Both the position numbers and the translations under genes were made by a program. 13,391 nucleotides of DNA from Candidatus Sulfopaludibacter sp. SbA3 (lineage in GTDB: Bacteria; Acidobacteriota; Terriglobia; 20CM-2-55-15): positions 1 through 13,391 of the forward strand of contig CAMAWS010000031.1 of assembly GCA_945861845.1 (NCBI GenBank). Reading direction: 5' to 3'. How positions within the stretch are numbered: the stretch's first letter is position 1; the number at the start of each line of letters is the position of its first letter. Shown piece by piece: positions 1-7,560 of the stretch. The notes below the pieces were generated by a model. It worked only from the letters and a program-made list of their open reading frames with translations. It did not search any database and was not told the origin of the DNA.

Positions 1-521
1 GGGATATCCCCGTCACCGGCAATCTCATTCGAAGTGTCGACGATGATGACGCGCTTGTTCAGTTCCTTCGAAAGAACGCGAGCACTCTCTCGAAGCAGCG
101 TCGTCTTCCCTACGCCGGGGCGTCCGAGTAAAAGCAGGCTCTTCCCCGACTCAACGACATCACGCAGAATATCGACCGTGCCGTATACGGCGCGGCCCAC
201 GCGGCACGTGAGGCCAATGACCGTGTCGCGGCGGTTGCGGATAGCCGAGATGCGGTGCAGCGTTCCCTCAATGCCGGCGCGATTATCCTGCGTAAACGTT
301 CCCACCCGGTGAGTGACATAGTCGATGTCCTCCCGCGCAATTGCCTGGTCGCTGAGGTCGACCACGCACGCCGGGAAGCGCGCTTCGGGCTTGCGGCCCA
401 GGTCCATGACAATCTCGATGAGGTGACGGAGGTCGGCCTGGCGATGAAGCGCTTCGCGAAGATGCGGAGGCATGACGCGAAGGAGGAGATCGAGGTCGTC
501 CGTGATTTCCCTGCTCGGCAA
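1..521 (-). CDS. Ycf45/SpoIIIAA-like P-loop ATPase, N-terminal part
   Basis: About 173 residues are visible; the gene runs off the left edge. The Walker A motif GRPGVGKTT lies near residues 133-141, and after it comes IIVDTSNEIAGDGDIP, the Walker-B-like strand and the conserved GDGDIP segment of this family. Before the P-loop there is a region with the RxGxxxxYGTxDxxRDxxxxGKS pattern typical of Ycf45/R3H-type ATPases related to sporulation protein SpoIIIAA. Members are P-loop ATPases, often with an R3H nucleic-acid-binding domain in the part not seen here; their job outside sporulation is unsettled. The start is taken as TTG at 521, because AAGGAG lies 6 nt upstream and an in-frame TAG precedes it at 543-545. 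The first ATG in frame is at residue 17, with no comparable ribosome binding site. It is divergent from the redox operon that starts at 605. I am confident of the family, not of the cellular role. Confidence 0.88.
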   Translation of the reverse strand, partial: MPSREITDDLDLLLRVMPPHLREALHRQADLRHLIEIVMDLGRKPEARFPACVVDLSDQAIAREDIDYVTHRVGTFTQDNRAGIEGTLHRISAIRNRRDTVIGLTCRVGRAVYGTVDILRDVVESGKSLLLLGRPGVGKTTLLRESARVLSKELNKRVIIVDTSNEIAGDGDI

Positions 522-527
522 TTCACT

Positions 528-533
528 CTCCTT
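528..533 (-). promoter_or_regulatory. ribosome binding site fixing a TTG start
   Basis: AAGGAG on the minus strand, six bases before the TTG at 521. It decides for a TTG start over the ATG at residue 17. Confidence 0.7.
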
Positions 534-604
534 GCGTGTGTGCTACCCTGACAACACATGAGCGGCTGCGAATGCAAGCCCGACAGGGCGCAGCCATTAA
601 CAAT

Positions 605-958
605 ATGATGATTGAACTATGTCAGAACGAGGATCTTGACCGGTTGCTCGAAACATCGCAAACCAATCCGGTCCTCATTTTCAAGCATAGCACGCAGTGT
701 TCTGTCAGCGGCGTGGCCTACGAGGAGCTTCAGCGCTTCACGGAAACATTCGGGGACGTGCCTTGCGGAGTGATCCTGGTGATCGAGAACCGGGCCCTAT
801 CCAACAGCGCCGCTTCCCGGCTCAATGTGCGTCATCAGTCGCCCCAGGCCATACTGGTCGAACGCGGCCTTCCCGTGTGGACGGCTTCGCAGTGGTCGAT
901 CACAACGGACGCCCTCGAAAAAGCCTTAAGTCAATTCCCGAAATGCCCAACCGCTTAA
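605..958 (+). CDS. ytxJ: YtxJ/BrxC-type monothiol bacilliredoxin
   Basis: This is a 117-residue single thioredoxin-fold protein, close to the usual YtxJ length. The segment [15 protein letters not shown] holds the single active-site cysteine (Cys32 from this start), at the place where Bacillus YtxJ/BrxC has TCPIS. It is followed by an Asp/Glu-rich helix, the strand [13 protein letters not shown], and [24 protein letters not shown] with the cis-Pro-type loop (SPQ). The family removes bacillithiol from S-bacillithiolated cytosolic proteins, so the organism probably makes bacillithiol (inference). ATG at 605 or 608 is chosen because family proteins begin with an M-I-E-L-like segment. An in-frame ATG at 572 would add 11 residues, and no good ribosome binding site separates these options. 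The last 16 bases overlap the DUF255 gene, so the two are very likely cotranslated. A second Cys at position 6 is probably not catalytic. Confidence 0.85.
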   Translation: MMIELCQNEDLDRLLETSQTNPVLIFKHSTQCSVSGVAYEELQRFTETFGDVPCGVILVIENRALSNSAASRLNVRHQSPQAILVERGLPVWTASQWSITTDALEKALSQFPKCPTA

Positions 959-2961
959 GCCAGGAAACAAGTCCATACCTGCTCCAGCATGCGAATAATC
1001 CGGTCGACTGGCAGGCGTGGGGACCCGAGGCGCTGGATCGCGCTCGCAAAGAAGACAAGCCGATCCTGCTGAGCATCGGCTATTCGGCCTGCCATTGGTG
1101 CCACGTGATGGAGCACGAGTCGTTTGAAAACGATGCGATCGCGAACGTGATGAACGAGAATTTCGTGAACATCAAGGTCGATCGCGAGGAGCGGCCGGAT
1201 CTCGACCAGATCTACATGAACGCCGTACAGATGATGACGGGAAGCGGCGGATGGCCCCTTACTGTATTCCTGCTGCCGAATGGCCAGCCGTTCTTTGGCG
1301 GAACTTACTTCCCTCCCGAGGATCGTTATAACCGGCCCGGATTCATGCGCGTGCTGCATACCATTTCGGGCGCCTACCAAACGCGCCGTCAGGACGTGAC
1401 GGAGAACGCGCAACTCCTGGTCAACCAGTTGAACCAGCTGGCAAAACGAAAGGGTGGCGCAGCAGCGTTCGACACGGGCCTGCTGGACAACGCCTATCGA
1501 GGGCTCAGTTCACGATTTGACGCGCGTGAAGGGGGCTTCGGCGGCGCGCCGAAATTCCCTCCCAGCATGAGTATCGACTTCCTGCTTCGCTATCATCATC
1601 GCAACCCACACACCGATGGCGAGCAGGCCCTGTACATGGCCACGCTCACGTTGGACAAGATGGCGCACGGCGGCATGTACGACCATGTTGGCGGTGGATT
1701 CCATCGCTATTCGGTCGACGATCGCTGGCTTGTACCGCACTTCGAGAAAATGCTGTACGACAACGCCCTGCTCGCGCGGGCATACCTGGACGGCTATCGC
1801 GTCACCCGAAACCCGCTCTACCGGACGATTACGACCGAAATCCTCGACTTCGTCGTTCGAGAAATGCGCGATCCATCAGGCGGCTTCTATTCAACTCAGG
1901 ACGCCGACAGCGAAGGAGTCGAAGGCAAGTTCTACGTATGGAGCCTCGACGAATTCAAGAGCGTGGCGGGTCCGGATGCCGGCCTTCTCGCAAAATACCT
2001 CGACGTCACGGCTCACGGTAATTTTGAGCACAGCAACATCCTGAACGTTCCCCGCCCTCCGGACCTGTTCAGCAAGCTCGAAGGCGTTTCCGTTGAAGAC
2101 CTGGAAATGAAACTGGAAGCGGCCAAAAAGAAGCTCTACGCCGCGCGCGAAGAACGCATCCATCCCGGCCGCGACGAGAAGATCCTGACGGACTGGAATG
2201 GAATGATGCTCCGCGCCTTTGCCGACGCCGCTCAATACCTCGGCCGCGACGACTATCGCGCAATTGCCGAATCGAACGCCGGCTTCCTGCTGAAAACGAT
2301 GTGGGACGGCAAGCGCCTGCTCCATTGTTTCAAGGATGGCCGCGCCCGGTTTAACGCCTATCTTGATGACTATGCCAATGTGGTGGATGGGCTCTTGTCT
2401 CTCTATGCGCTGACGTTTGACTGCAAATGGCTGGATCGGGCCTCTGAAATTACCGCTACGATGATCGAAGAATTCTGGGACGTTGAAAACGGAGGCTTCT
2501 ACTTCACGGCGGGCAACCACGAGGAGCTGATTTCACGCACGAAGGACTACTTCGATAATGCGACTCCGGCGGGGAATTCCGTTGCAGCCGATGCGCTGCT
2601 GCGTATGGGCGCGCTGCTCGACAGGAACGACTATCGCGAAAAAGCGGAGCAGATCTTCCAACTCACATCCGAATTTCTCCAGCAGTATGCGTCCGGCTTC
2701 GGCCGCCTGCTTGGAGCGATGGACTTCTATCTCGGCCCGTCCAGGGAACTGGCTATTGCCGGTGAACCCGCTGAACTTGCCGAAGTTTACCGGCGGCATT
2801 ACCTGCCGCGAACCATCGTCGCCGCCGGAAGCGGCGGCAATATTCCACTGCTGAAGGATCGGCCAATGCTCGGCGGCAAGCCGACGGCATACGTCTGTGA
2901 AAACCAGGCTTGCCTGCAGCCGGTGACCGATCCGGCGGCGCTCGAAGCACAGCTTATATGA
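943..2961 (+). CDS. DUF255 thioredoxin-fold protein (YyaL / SPATA20-like)
   Basis: 672 residues, within the normal range for this family. The N-terminal DUF255 domain (about 1-165) begins with the hallmark [21 protein letters not shown]. It carries the redox-type motif CHWCHVM (Cys50, Cys53), then [13 protein letters not shown] and [21 protein letters not shown]. The rest (about 190-672) is a long alpha/alpha six-hairpin-like region, with [36 protein letters not shown] and [17 protein letters not shown] signatures. Homologues include Bacillus YyaL and animal spermatogenesis-associated protein 20; no reaction is firmly assigned. ATG 943 is chosen because the family starts with MPNRL. The frame stays open upstream to 697, but there it overlaps ytxJ completely. 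No ribosome binding site stands out, which fits translational coupling to ytxJ. The stop TGA overlaps the next start as ATGA. Probably cytosolic: no signal peptide. Confidence 0.92.
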   Translation: MPNRLSQETSPYLLQHANNPVDWQAWGPEALDRARKEDKPILLSIGYSACHWCHVMEHESFENDAIANVMNENFVNIKVDREERPDLDQIYMNAVQMMTGSGGWPLTVFLLPNGQPFFGGTYFPPEDRYNRPGFMRVLHTISGAYQTRRQDVTENAQLLVNQLNQLAKRKGGAAAFDTGLLDNAYRGLSSRFDAREGGFGGAPKFPPSMSIDFLLRYHHRNPHTDGEQALYMATLTLDKMAHGGMYDHVGGGFHRYSVDDRWLVPHFEKMLYDNALLARAYLDGYRVTRNPLYRTITTEILDFVVREMRDPSGGFYSTQDADSEGVEGKFYVWSLDEFKSVAGPDAGLLAKYLDVTAHGNFEHSNILNVPRPPDLFSKLEGVSVEDLEMKLEAAKKKLYAAREERIHPGRDEKILTDWNGMMLRAFADAAQYLGRDDYRAIAESNAGFLLKTMWDGKRLLHCFKDGRARFNAYLDDYANVVDGLLSLYALTFDCKWLDRASEITATMIEEFWDVENGGFYFTAGNHEELISRTKDYFDNATPAGNSVAADALLRMGALLDRNDYREKAEQIFQLTSEFLQQYASGFGRLLGAMDFYLGPSRELAIAGEPAELAEVYRRHYLPRTIVAAGSGGNIPLLKDRPMLGGKPTAYVCENQACLQPVTDPAALEAQLI

Positions 2962-3290
2962 CCTGGGATGACGTGCTCGACCGGTTGGCCGATGCCGGCT
3001 TCAATCCGGTCGAAGAAATCTACATGGAGAACTACGGCAAGGTTCTCGCGGCCCAGCAGCCACGGTTTAGCGGCCGGAACTTCCGCTGCTCCTGCGGAGT
3101 GATTTCCTGCAAAGGCGTGCGGATCGAGGTCCTTCTATTCCCTTCCGAAACACACCTGGACGAGTTTTTTGAGCTTATCGGGGATGATCCCCGGTGGGTC
3201 CGCCGCGGCAACGCCGTGCTTCATTTTCCGGAATCCGACCCTGCCATGCTCGGCAGCATCGTGGACGCTCTCGCTTCAGGAGTGCTCTGA
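2958..3290 (+). CDS. small Cys-containing protein of unknown function
   Basis: 110 residues; I do not recognise the family. The start ATG overlaps the stop of the DUF255 gene (ATGA), so it is almost certainly part of the same operon. The protein looks soluble: an N-terminal amphipathic helix ([14 protein letters not shown]), then a central strand region with three cysteines in CSCGVISC spacing (Cys44, Cys46, Cys51). Next come [29 protein letters not shown] and a C-terminal helix. The Cys cluster could bind a metal or take part in thiol exchange, which would suit the redox neighbours (inference). The last 70 bases overlap the 3' end of the convergent acetyltransferase gene, an unusually long tail-to-tail overlap. 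Codon use and the exact coupling argue that it is real. Confidence 0.72.
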   Translation: MTWDDVLDRLADAGFNPVEEIYMENYGKVLAAQQPRFSGRNFRCSCGVISCKGVRIEVLLFPSETHLDEFFELIGDDPRWVRRGNAVLHFPESDPAMLGSIVDALASGVL

Positions 3291-4324
3291 CGTCTCCAGG
3301 GCGGGCGGTTCCAGATAACAGCTATCACCAGCATTGCCGGACCCAGCCAGAGCAGGTGCTGTGCGGCACGCGCAAAGTCCAACGCGCGCGAGTAATGAGG
3401 GAATGCCCTGCCATAAACGATCTCGATGTGAAGCCAGTAGACCAACAGGGATGCGCGGCCGATCGTCTGCAACGGACTCCAGTTCTCGCGGCCGCGGCGC
3501 TGCGACCACATATACCCGCCATACAAGATCAGTAATATGAGCCCGATCCTGAAGAGGAAGAAGTGCGGACTCGTTACAGAGTAGTCAAAGAAGCCATACT
3601 CGAAAATCGGGAAGTAGGACATCAGCGTACCGGCGGAGTAACACGCTATGCCGAAAACTGCAACCCAGGTCAGGAACCGTCGTTCCATGTGGCGTTCTCT
3701 GGCCTCTATCAACGCGTACCCGAGTGCGATGCCTGTGAGGGCGAAACTCACCCAGGGAATAAGGCTGAAGTAAGAGATTTCACCGCCGCCATTGATGTAG
3801 GAAAGCAGTAATGGATGAACATCGCCACGCAGCGGATATAAGAACGGCGTCAGCGCCACCACCGCAATGGCAGCCGTAGACATCGCAACGAGATTTGCAA
3901 GGCGAGCCGCGAACAGCACTGAGAAGAAGCCGATTGCGAGCGTGCAGACGGCGATACAGTTCAGAGTATCGACGCGGAAAACGTCGCTCCACCTCGAGTC
4001 TGGATACCACACGAGCCACTGCTCGATCCGGAAAGCATAGGCAAGCGCCAGGATCCATGCGCCGCGCCGCGCAACCCTCGCCGCCAGTTCGAGCCGCGTA
4101 GCGCCGCGCGACCGCATGCGGTCAAGCACCATCGCGAGGGACACGCCAACCAGGAACAGGAAAACGGGCGCCGGCAGCCCGCCAAGAAACTGGCTGAGCC
4201 AGAACCATTCGCCCGTCCGATCCTGCGGCCGGACCCACGATTCGAAGACGTGCCCCTGGAGCATGATTGCCGCCGCCAGGCCGCGCATCCAGTCCAAGTA
4301 AGAGATTCGTGAAGATTTGATCAA
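3221..4324 (-). CDS. multi-pass membrane acetyltransferase-like protein (DUF1624/HGSNAT type)
   Basis: 367 residues with about ten hydrophobic segments. The N-terminus RISYLDWMRGLAAAIMLQGH is the signature of the DUF1624 / heparan-alpha-glucosaminide N-acetyltransferase catalytic family. It is followed by LGGLPAPVFLFLVGVSLAM, a loop with RRGAWILALAYAFR, RVDTLNCIAVCTLAIGF, and the late TIGRASLLVYWLHIEIVYGR segment. Relatives move acyl groups across the inner membrane onto sugars or envelope polymers; the substrate cannot be read here. The start is TTG at 4324: the family motif begins by residue 8, a stop (TAA) lies seven codons upstream, and the only nearby ATG (residue 13) would cut into the motif. 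The ribosome binding site is weak. A plausible promoter lies at 4358-4385. Its 3' end overlaps the convergent 110-residue gene by 70 bases. Confidence 0.8.
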   Translation of the reverse strand: MIKSSRISYLDWMRGLAAAIMLQGHVFESWVRPQDRTGEWFWLSQFLGGLPAPVFLFLVGVSLAMVLDRMRSRGATRLELAARVARRGAWILALAYAFRIEQWLVWYPDSRWSDVFRVDTLNCIAVCTLAIGFFSVLFAARLANLVAMSTAAIAVVALTPFLYPLRGDVHPLLLSYINGGGEISYFSLIPWVSFALTGIALGYALIEARERHMERRFLTWVAVFGIACYSAGTLMSYFPIFEYGFFDYSVTSPHFFLFRIGLILLILYGGYMWSQRRGRENWSPLQTIGRASLLVYWLHIEIVYGRAFPHYSRALDFARAAQHLLWLGPAMLVIAVIWNRPPWRRQSTPEARASTMLPSMAGSDSGK

Positions 4325-4357
4325 CGTTTGCCCAACTAATCCTTATGTCACGGCCGT

Positions 4358-4385
4358 AGATTAGCGATTTTCTCACATCAATCAA
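4358..4385 (-). promoter_or_regulatory. candidate sigma-70 promoter of the acetyltransferase gene
   Basis: On the minus strand, TTGATT (4385-4380) and TAATCT (4363-4358) are separated by 16 bases. They lie about 35 bases before the TTG start, in an AT-richer patch than its surroundings. This is a pattern match only. Confidence 0.35.
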
Positions 4386-4403
4386 TCTTGTTATGGAAAT
4401 TGT

Positions 4404-4412
4404 TCGCAACAG
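4404..4412 (+). repeat. target-site duplication, left copy (TCGCAACAG)
   Basis: Nine bases identical to 4681-4689, directly abutting the first base of the terminal inverted repeat of the MITE-like element. Confidence 0.85.
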
Positions 4413-4680
4413 GGGTGCAATTAAATGTGCGCATCAACTCTGAACTCCCCTCCTGAGTTAGGAGGGGTGGACGTGCCATCAAGTAAATTTCGCCGCAGGC
4501 GCCCTTTGAAAGGCACGGACGGGGTGGTTCCGTATGCGAACCACCCCGTCTGCGCCCGGATAAGGAGGCCTCGCGGCATTTGCTCTATGGGCGCAGCCAC
4601 CCCTCCTAACTTAGGAGGGGAGTTTGGGACCAAGCCAGCGCCACCAAACAGACCTCTGACTCGCACATCTAATTGCACCC
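4413..4680. mobile_element. 268-bp MITE-like element with 9-bp target duplication
   Basis: The ends are 19-bp terminal inverted repeats, GGGTGCAATTAAATGTGCG at 4413-4431 and its complement at 4662-4680, with one mismatch. The element is bounded on both sides by the same 9 bases, TCGCAACAG (4404-4412 and 4681-4689), a clean target-site duplication. Inside are a second pair of 28-bp inverted arms (4443-4470 and 4597-4624, one mismatch), each of which is itself a CCCCTCCT/AGGAGGGG hairpin. A central 12-bp perfect stem GACGGGGTGGTT / AACCACCCCGTC (4518-4529, 4539-4550) has a 9-base loop. No open frame in it resembles a transposase, so it would be moved in trans. It sits between the anti-sigma hairpin and the acetyltransferase promoter. 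The transposase family is not identified; a 9-bp duplication is compatible with several IS families. Confidence 0.85.
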
Positions 4681-4689
4681 TCGCAACAG
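4681..4689 (+). repeat. target-site duplication, right copy (TCGCAACAG)
   Basis: Nine bases identical to 4404-4412, directly abutting the last base of the element. The adjoining hairpin begins at the very next base. Confidence 0.85.
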
Positions 4690-4736
4690 TGCGATCTGTG
4701 GGCGTGGGGCTTTTAGGCCCGCGCCCACAGATCGCA
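4690..4736 (-). terminator. strong hairpin right after the anti-sigma stop codon
   Basis: TGCGATCTGTGGGCG (4690-4704) pairs perfectly with 4722-4736. An inner GGGC/GCCC pair in the loop surrounds TTTTA. It begins one base beyond the anti-sigma stop in the direction of transcription. There is no run of T after it, so termination may be weak, or it may mainly stabilise the mRNA end. The core GGGCGTGGGGCTTTT...GGCCCGCGCCCA resembles the hairpin at 13334-13357 and part of 9778-9795. Confidence 0.55.
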
Positions 4737-5216
4737 TTACTCTTCCAGCAGTAGTGGGTGGATCAGAAAAGTAACGGCAATCAACAGAATGACCAGCAAC
4801 ATCGAGGCGGAGGCTGTCGAGATAAGGTCCACGGTCAGGGGCCCCAGGTTCGCAAGCCTGCTCATCCACCTAAGGATCTCGGAAGACAGGCCGCCGAATT
4901 CCCCGCGGATCAGAACCAGCGTCGCCGCACATGCGCTCAGGATGGCGATGCAGGCGCCTTCGAGCAAGGCAAACACCCGCATCTTGCGATCTCGTTTCAT
5001 CTGTGCGCTCAAGAGACGGGCTTCGATCCAAAGCACATCCGGATCGCGCAGTGGTGGCCAGCCCGGATCCACAGCCAGAGACCGCGTCCATTCAGCGGCG
5101 TGAATCACATCGCTGCAATGGATGCAGGAGGAGACGTGACAGGATGTTTCTTCATCCCAGAGTCCGGACTCGGCCGCTTTAGTGACGGCCGCTTCGTAAG
5201 TACACCATTGCCGCAT
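4737..5216 (-). CDS. zinc-motif anti-sigma factor, two membrane segments
   Basis: 159 residues. The start ATG overlaps the sigma factor stop by one base (TGATG), so the two are translationally coupled. The N-terminal part has HVSSCIHC (His27, Cys31, Cys34), the HxxxCxxC motif of ZAS/zf-HC2 anti-sigma domains. A helical cytosolic region follows to about residue 78. Two hydrophobic segments lie at about 82-103 and 130-153, with a short loop between them (SSEILRWMSRLANLGPL) that may lie in the periplasm. The C-terminus is short (HPLLLEE), so there is no large sensor domain. It most likely holds the adjacent ECF sigma factor inactive at the membrane (family knowledge plus context). The frame stays open upstream, but only by running through the sigma gene. 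Confidence 0.82.
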   Translation of the reverse strand: MRQWCTYEAAVTKAAESGLWDEETSCHVSSCIHCSDVIHAAEWTRSLAVDPGWPPLRDPDVLWIEARLLSAQMKRDRKMRVFALLEGACIAILSACAATLVLIRGEFGGLSSEILRWMSRLANLGPLTVDLISTASASMLLVILLIAVTFLIHPLLLEE

Positions 5217-5704
5217 CAAGCAACCTCCGGCCCGATGCCGGCGCGTTGCAGCAGGCCAACCAGCGCCTTTCGAGCCCTGAACAACAACACACGCACGCTT
5301 CGCTCCTTCACGCCGGCGGCTGCCGCGATCTCGCGGTGATCGCACCCTTCCACGTAGGCGAGCCATAATAGTGAACGCTGCTGCGGCTTGAGCTGTGAAA
5401 AGAGGATCCTCACATCATCGTCCATGTCGCGTCCGGGCCGCTCGCCGCGAAGAGGGAGTTGGAGATTTCCCGCCATCTCGCGCTGGCGCCGCCGCCAGTT
5501 GTCGACGATCAGCGAATCCGCCGTTCGATAGAGATATGCGCGCATGCCGTGCTCATCCATCTTGTTCTGTATGCGCAGGAATTTAAGAAACACCTCCTGC
5601 AGAATGTCGTCCGCGGAGTCGATCGAACCGCAGCTCCGCGCAATGTATGCGCGCAGCCGCGGCGCCGTCTTTTGATAGAAGGCCTTGAATGCAGCCTGGT
5701 CCAT
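5216..5704 (-). CDS. ECF-type RNA polymerase sigma factor
   Basis: 162 residues, typical for a two-domain ECF sigma factor. Region 2 spans about 8-76, with the DDILQEVFLKFLR segment (region 2.2, core binding) and YLYRTADSLIVDNWRRRQRE (2.3-2.4, -10 recognition). Region 4 spans about 98-152: LKPQQRSLLWLAYVEGCDHREIAAAAGVKERSVRVLLFRARKAL, whose helix-turn-helix (about 121-145) reads the -35 element. The ATG at 5704 fits the family start, but no clear ribosome binding site precedes it. It lies 38 bases after the small membrane protein gene and is coupled to its anti-sigma factor. An ECF-like promoter before the membrane protein (6191-6220) suggests autoregulation (inference). Confidence 0.92.
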   Translation of the reverse strand: MDQAAFKAFYQKTAPRLRAYIARSCGSIDSADDILQEVFLKFLRIQNKMDEHGMRAYLYRTADSLIVDNWRRRQREMAGNLQLPLRGERPGRDMDDDVRILFSQLKPQQRSLLWLAYVEGCDHREIAAAAGVKERSVRVLLFRARKALVGLLQRAGIGPEVA

Positions 5705-5742
5705 ACGTGTTTATCGATGCGCCACAATTCAGCACAACCAAC

Positions 5743-6171
5743 TTATAGGGATAGGGAATCCCCCGGAGTATCGGATAGTCCCAATTTCTTTGCGAGCCAA
5801 TAACTCACGCCTGCAGACGCCAGAAGCGCCAGTCCTAGCCCCGTAAACAACCCAACCGCCTCAAGGTCTTCACCGCCGAAGTAGAAACCTACGCCGGCCC
5901 CAATCGCAATAATTCCTCCTACCGCCAGGGCAATAACTCTTCTCTTCGAACCATACCTTGAAGCCGGCGGTTCCTGCATGAGCCGCCGTCCGGCGTCCGT
6001 GTTCAGAAATTCGTTCAATTCCTGACCTGACGAGAACTTGGCGAGGACTTCCTTTTGCAATTCGGCTCTGATCCGGCTCTGGTTCATCTTGTTTCGAATT
6101 TGGAACCAGACGATCAGGATGATCATTACAAATGGCGCGATTCCGGTTAATTGGGCAATGACATCTGCCAT
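5743..6171 (-). CDS. small membrane protein linked to the ECF sigma operon
   Basis: 142 residues and no enzyme motif. Predicted membrane segments lie at about 8-23, 78-98 and 104-126. Between the first two is a charged cytosolic-type stretch: NKMNQSRIRAELQKEVLAKF, then SSGQELNEFLNTDAGRRLM. From memory, similar proteins with an SGQEL..FL.T..G...L segment occur beside ECF sigma/zinc anti-sigma pairs in acidobacteria; no function is known to me. The start ATG has GGAGG 8 bases upstream. It is the first gene of the probable three-gene unit and stands 67 bases after the M23 peptidase stop. It could be a sensor partner, a target of the sigma factor, or an unrelated passenger. Confidence 0.72.
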   Translation of the reverse strand: MADVIAQLTGIAPFVMIILIVWFQIRNKMNQSRIRAELQKEVLAKFSSGQELNEFLNTDAGRRLMQEPPASRYGSKRRVIALAVGGIIAIGAGVGFYFGGEDLEAVGLFTGLGLALLASAGVSYWLAKKLGLSDTPGDSLSL

Positions 6172-6190
6172 AGCATCTCCCTCCGCACAC

Positions 6191-6220
6191 TAAACGCCTG
6201 GGAACCTCTTTCGGTTAACA
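6191..6220 (-). promoter_or_regulatory. candidate ECF-type promoter of the sigma operon
   Basis: On the minus strand, TGTTAACC (6220-6213) and CGTTTA (6196-6191) are separated by 16 bases. This matches the general AAC...CGT layout of many ECF promoters. The implied start point is close to the ribosome binding site, leaving only about 14 leader bases, which weakens the call. Confidence 0.3.
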
Positions 6221-6238
6221 GTGGACGTAAGGATCGCG

Positions 6239-7477
6239 CTATCTTGCGGTGGCGGTGAGCGTCGAGCTGTTGAGCTTTTCCTGGCGGCCGGCGATGTATT
6301 TGAGGAACTCCGGTTTCGTTTTTGCGGGAAGTGGAACGGGAGGTTCGGACTTGATCGAGAGCGGATTGATCGGCGTTCCGTTGCGGGTCATCATGTAGTG
6401 TAGATGCGGGCCTGTCGCAAGACCCGTGGCTCCAACGGCGCCTACGCGCTCCCCCTGTTTGATGGTCCTGCCCGGTCGAACTCCATCCGCAATTCGTGAC
6501 AGGTGCGCGTATCCGGTCGTCAGTCCACTCGCGTGCCGGATCTGAACCAGGCGTCCGTAGCCCCCGTTCCAGCCGGACGAGGTGACGGTACCGTCGGCAA
6601 CCGCCACGACCGGCGTGCCGGAAGCTGCCGCATAGTCCACGGCCATGTGGGAGCGTACGCTGTTCAATATCGGATGCATGCGGCGGCGGGTAAAACCGGA
6701 ACTGATTCGCGCGTTGAACTCGAGAGGCGAAGCGAGAAACGGCCGCTTGATGGAGTTGCCCTTCTCGTCGTAGTAGGAATCGCGGAAGAGAAACGCCCGA
6801 TAGCTCTTCCCGTCGTTTACGAGTTCAGCGGCATGAATGTCGCCATACTTTACGAACTTGCCTTCGTGGTAATACTCATCCACGACCATGCGGACCGTAT
6901 CGCCGGGTTGAATATCGGAACTGAAATCCACGTCCCAGGCGAAGATGCTGTTCGCAAGCTGGTTTGTCAGCCAGTCGTGCTTCGGATAATCCGCAAGTGC
7001 ATTCCACAATGAACTCTGTATTTCCGCAACAACTGTGGACTCGCGCTCCTCGAGCTCCAGCTTTTCGACCCTGGCCGCATAGGATTCCGATTCGTCCTCA
7101 AGTTTTTCGACCCTCTCGACCTTCAGCACTCGCTCGTCATCGATTTTGTATTCAAAGGTCCGGAGTGCGCCATCTTCCTTTTCCAGCCTGAAGAGATTTC
7201 CGGAACGGATGTCGCGAACATCGAAGACCGGCTTGATCAGAAGGGCTATCTCGTTTGCAATCGTCACCGGGACGTTGAAATCAGCGAGCGTGGCCACCAG
7301 CGTGGTGTTCTCTTCAATCTTGCCTTCGGTCACTTCGATTGTCGGCGGTATGTTGAATGGCTGGTGTGAAGCAGCCTCGGATACGAATCGAGCCTCCCAA
7401 TACCTGGGTATGAGAGTCATGATCACTGCCATGACCAGGACCCAGATACACCCGACATTGCATTTGTATATTCCCAT
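6239..7477 (-). CDS. M23 family peptidoglycan endopeptidase (MepM/Csd3-like)
   Basis: 412 residues. One N-terminal membrane anchor (about 8-25) is followed by a periplasmic region. An OapA/LysM-like segment lies around 60-120, and a charged helical insert (about 115-160) is likely a short coiled coil. A second beta domain covers about 185-255 (YGDIHAAELVNDGKSYRAFLF). The M23 domain spans about 258-376: MHPILNSVRSHMAVDYAA gives the zinc ligands His277 and Asp281, His325 lies in YAHL, and HLH (358-360) completes the site. It should cleave peptidoglycan cross-links in the periplasm. ATG 7477 is preferred: GGAGG ends four bases before it, whereas the adjacent in-frame GTG at 7480 is only one base from it. 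It follows pfkA by 83 bases on the same strand and may be cotranscribed. All metal ligands are present. Confidence 0.93.
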   Translation of the reverse strand: MGIYKCNVGCIWVLVMAVIMTLIPRYWEARFVSEAASHQPFNIPPTIEVTEGKIEENTTLVATLADFNVPVTIANEIALLIKPVFDVRDIRSGNLFRLEKEDGALRTFEYKIDDERVLKVERVEKLEDESESYAARVEKLELEERESTVVAEIQSSLWNALADYPKHDWLTNQLANSIFAWDVDFSSDIQPGDTVRMVVDEYYHEGKFVKYGDIHAAELVNDGKSYRAFLFRDSYYDEKGNSIKRPFLASPLEFNARISSGFTRRRMHPILNSVRSHMAVDYAAASGTPVVAVADGTVTSSGWNGGYGRLVQIRHASGLTTGYAHLSRIADGVRPGRTIKQGERVGAVGATGLATGPHLHYMMTRNGTPINPLSIKSEPPVPLPAKTKPEFLKYIAGRQEKLNSSTLTATAR

Positions 7478-7560
7478 CACACCTCCGGCAAGCGCCCCAA
7501 TATTAATGCAGCAGCAGGCCTTAAGGAAGATCCAAAATCACAAACCGGCCGTCCAACCTG

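Noticed and set aside
564..595. GGCTGCG/CGCAGCC inverted repeat before ytxJ, as a possible leader hairpin
   Set aside because: Only 7 bp with an 18-base spacer; expected by chance in GC-rich DNA.
697..942. Longer N-terminus for the DUF255 protein
   Set aside because: The frame is open, but the extension would lie entirely within ytxJ in another frame, and the family starts at MPNRLSQ.
1891..2520. Minus-strand open frame of 209 codons
   Set aside because: It is antisense to the DUF255 gene, whose conserved motifs run through the whole stretch.
4425..4754. Open frames on both strands through the MITE-like element
   Set aside because: They simply read through inverted repeats and hairpins, with no transposase motif or ribosome binding site.
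4758..5339. Plus-strand open frame of 193 codons
   Set aside because: It is antisense to the coupled sigma/anti-sigma genes; its Gln/Arg-rich composition is typical of shadow frames.
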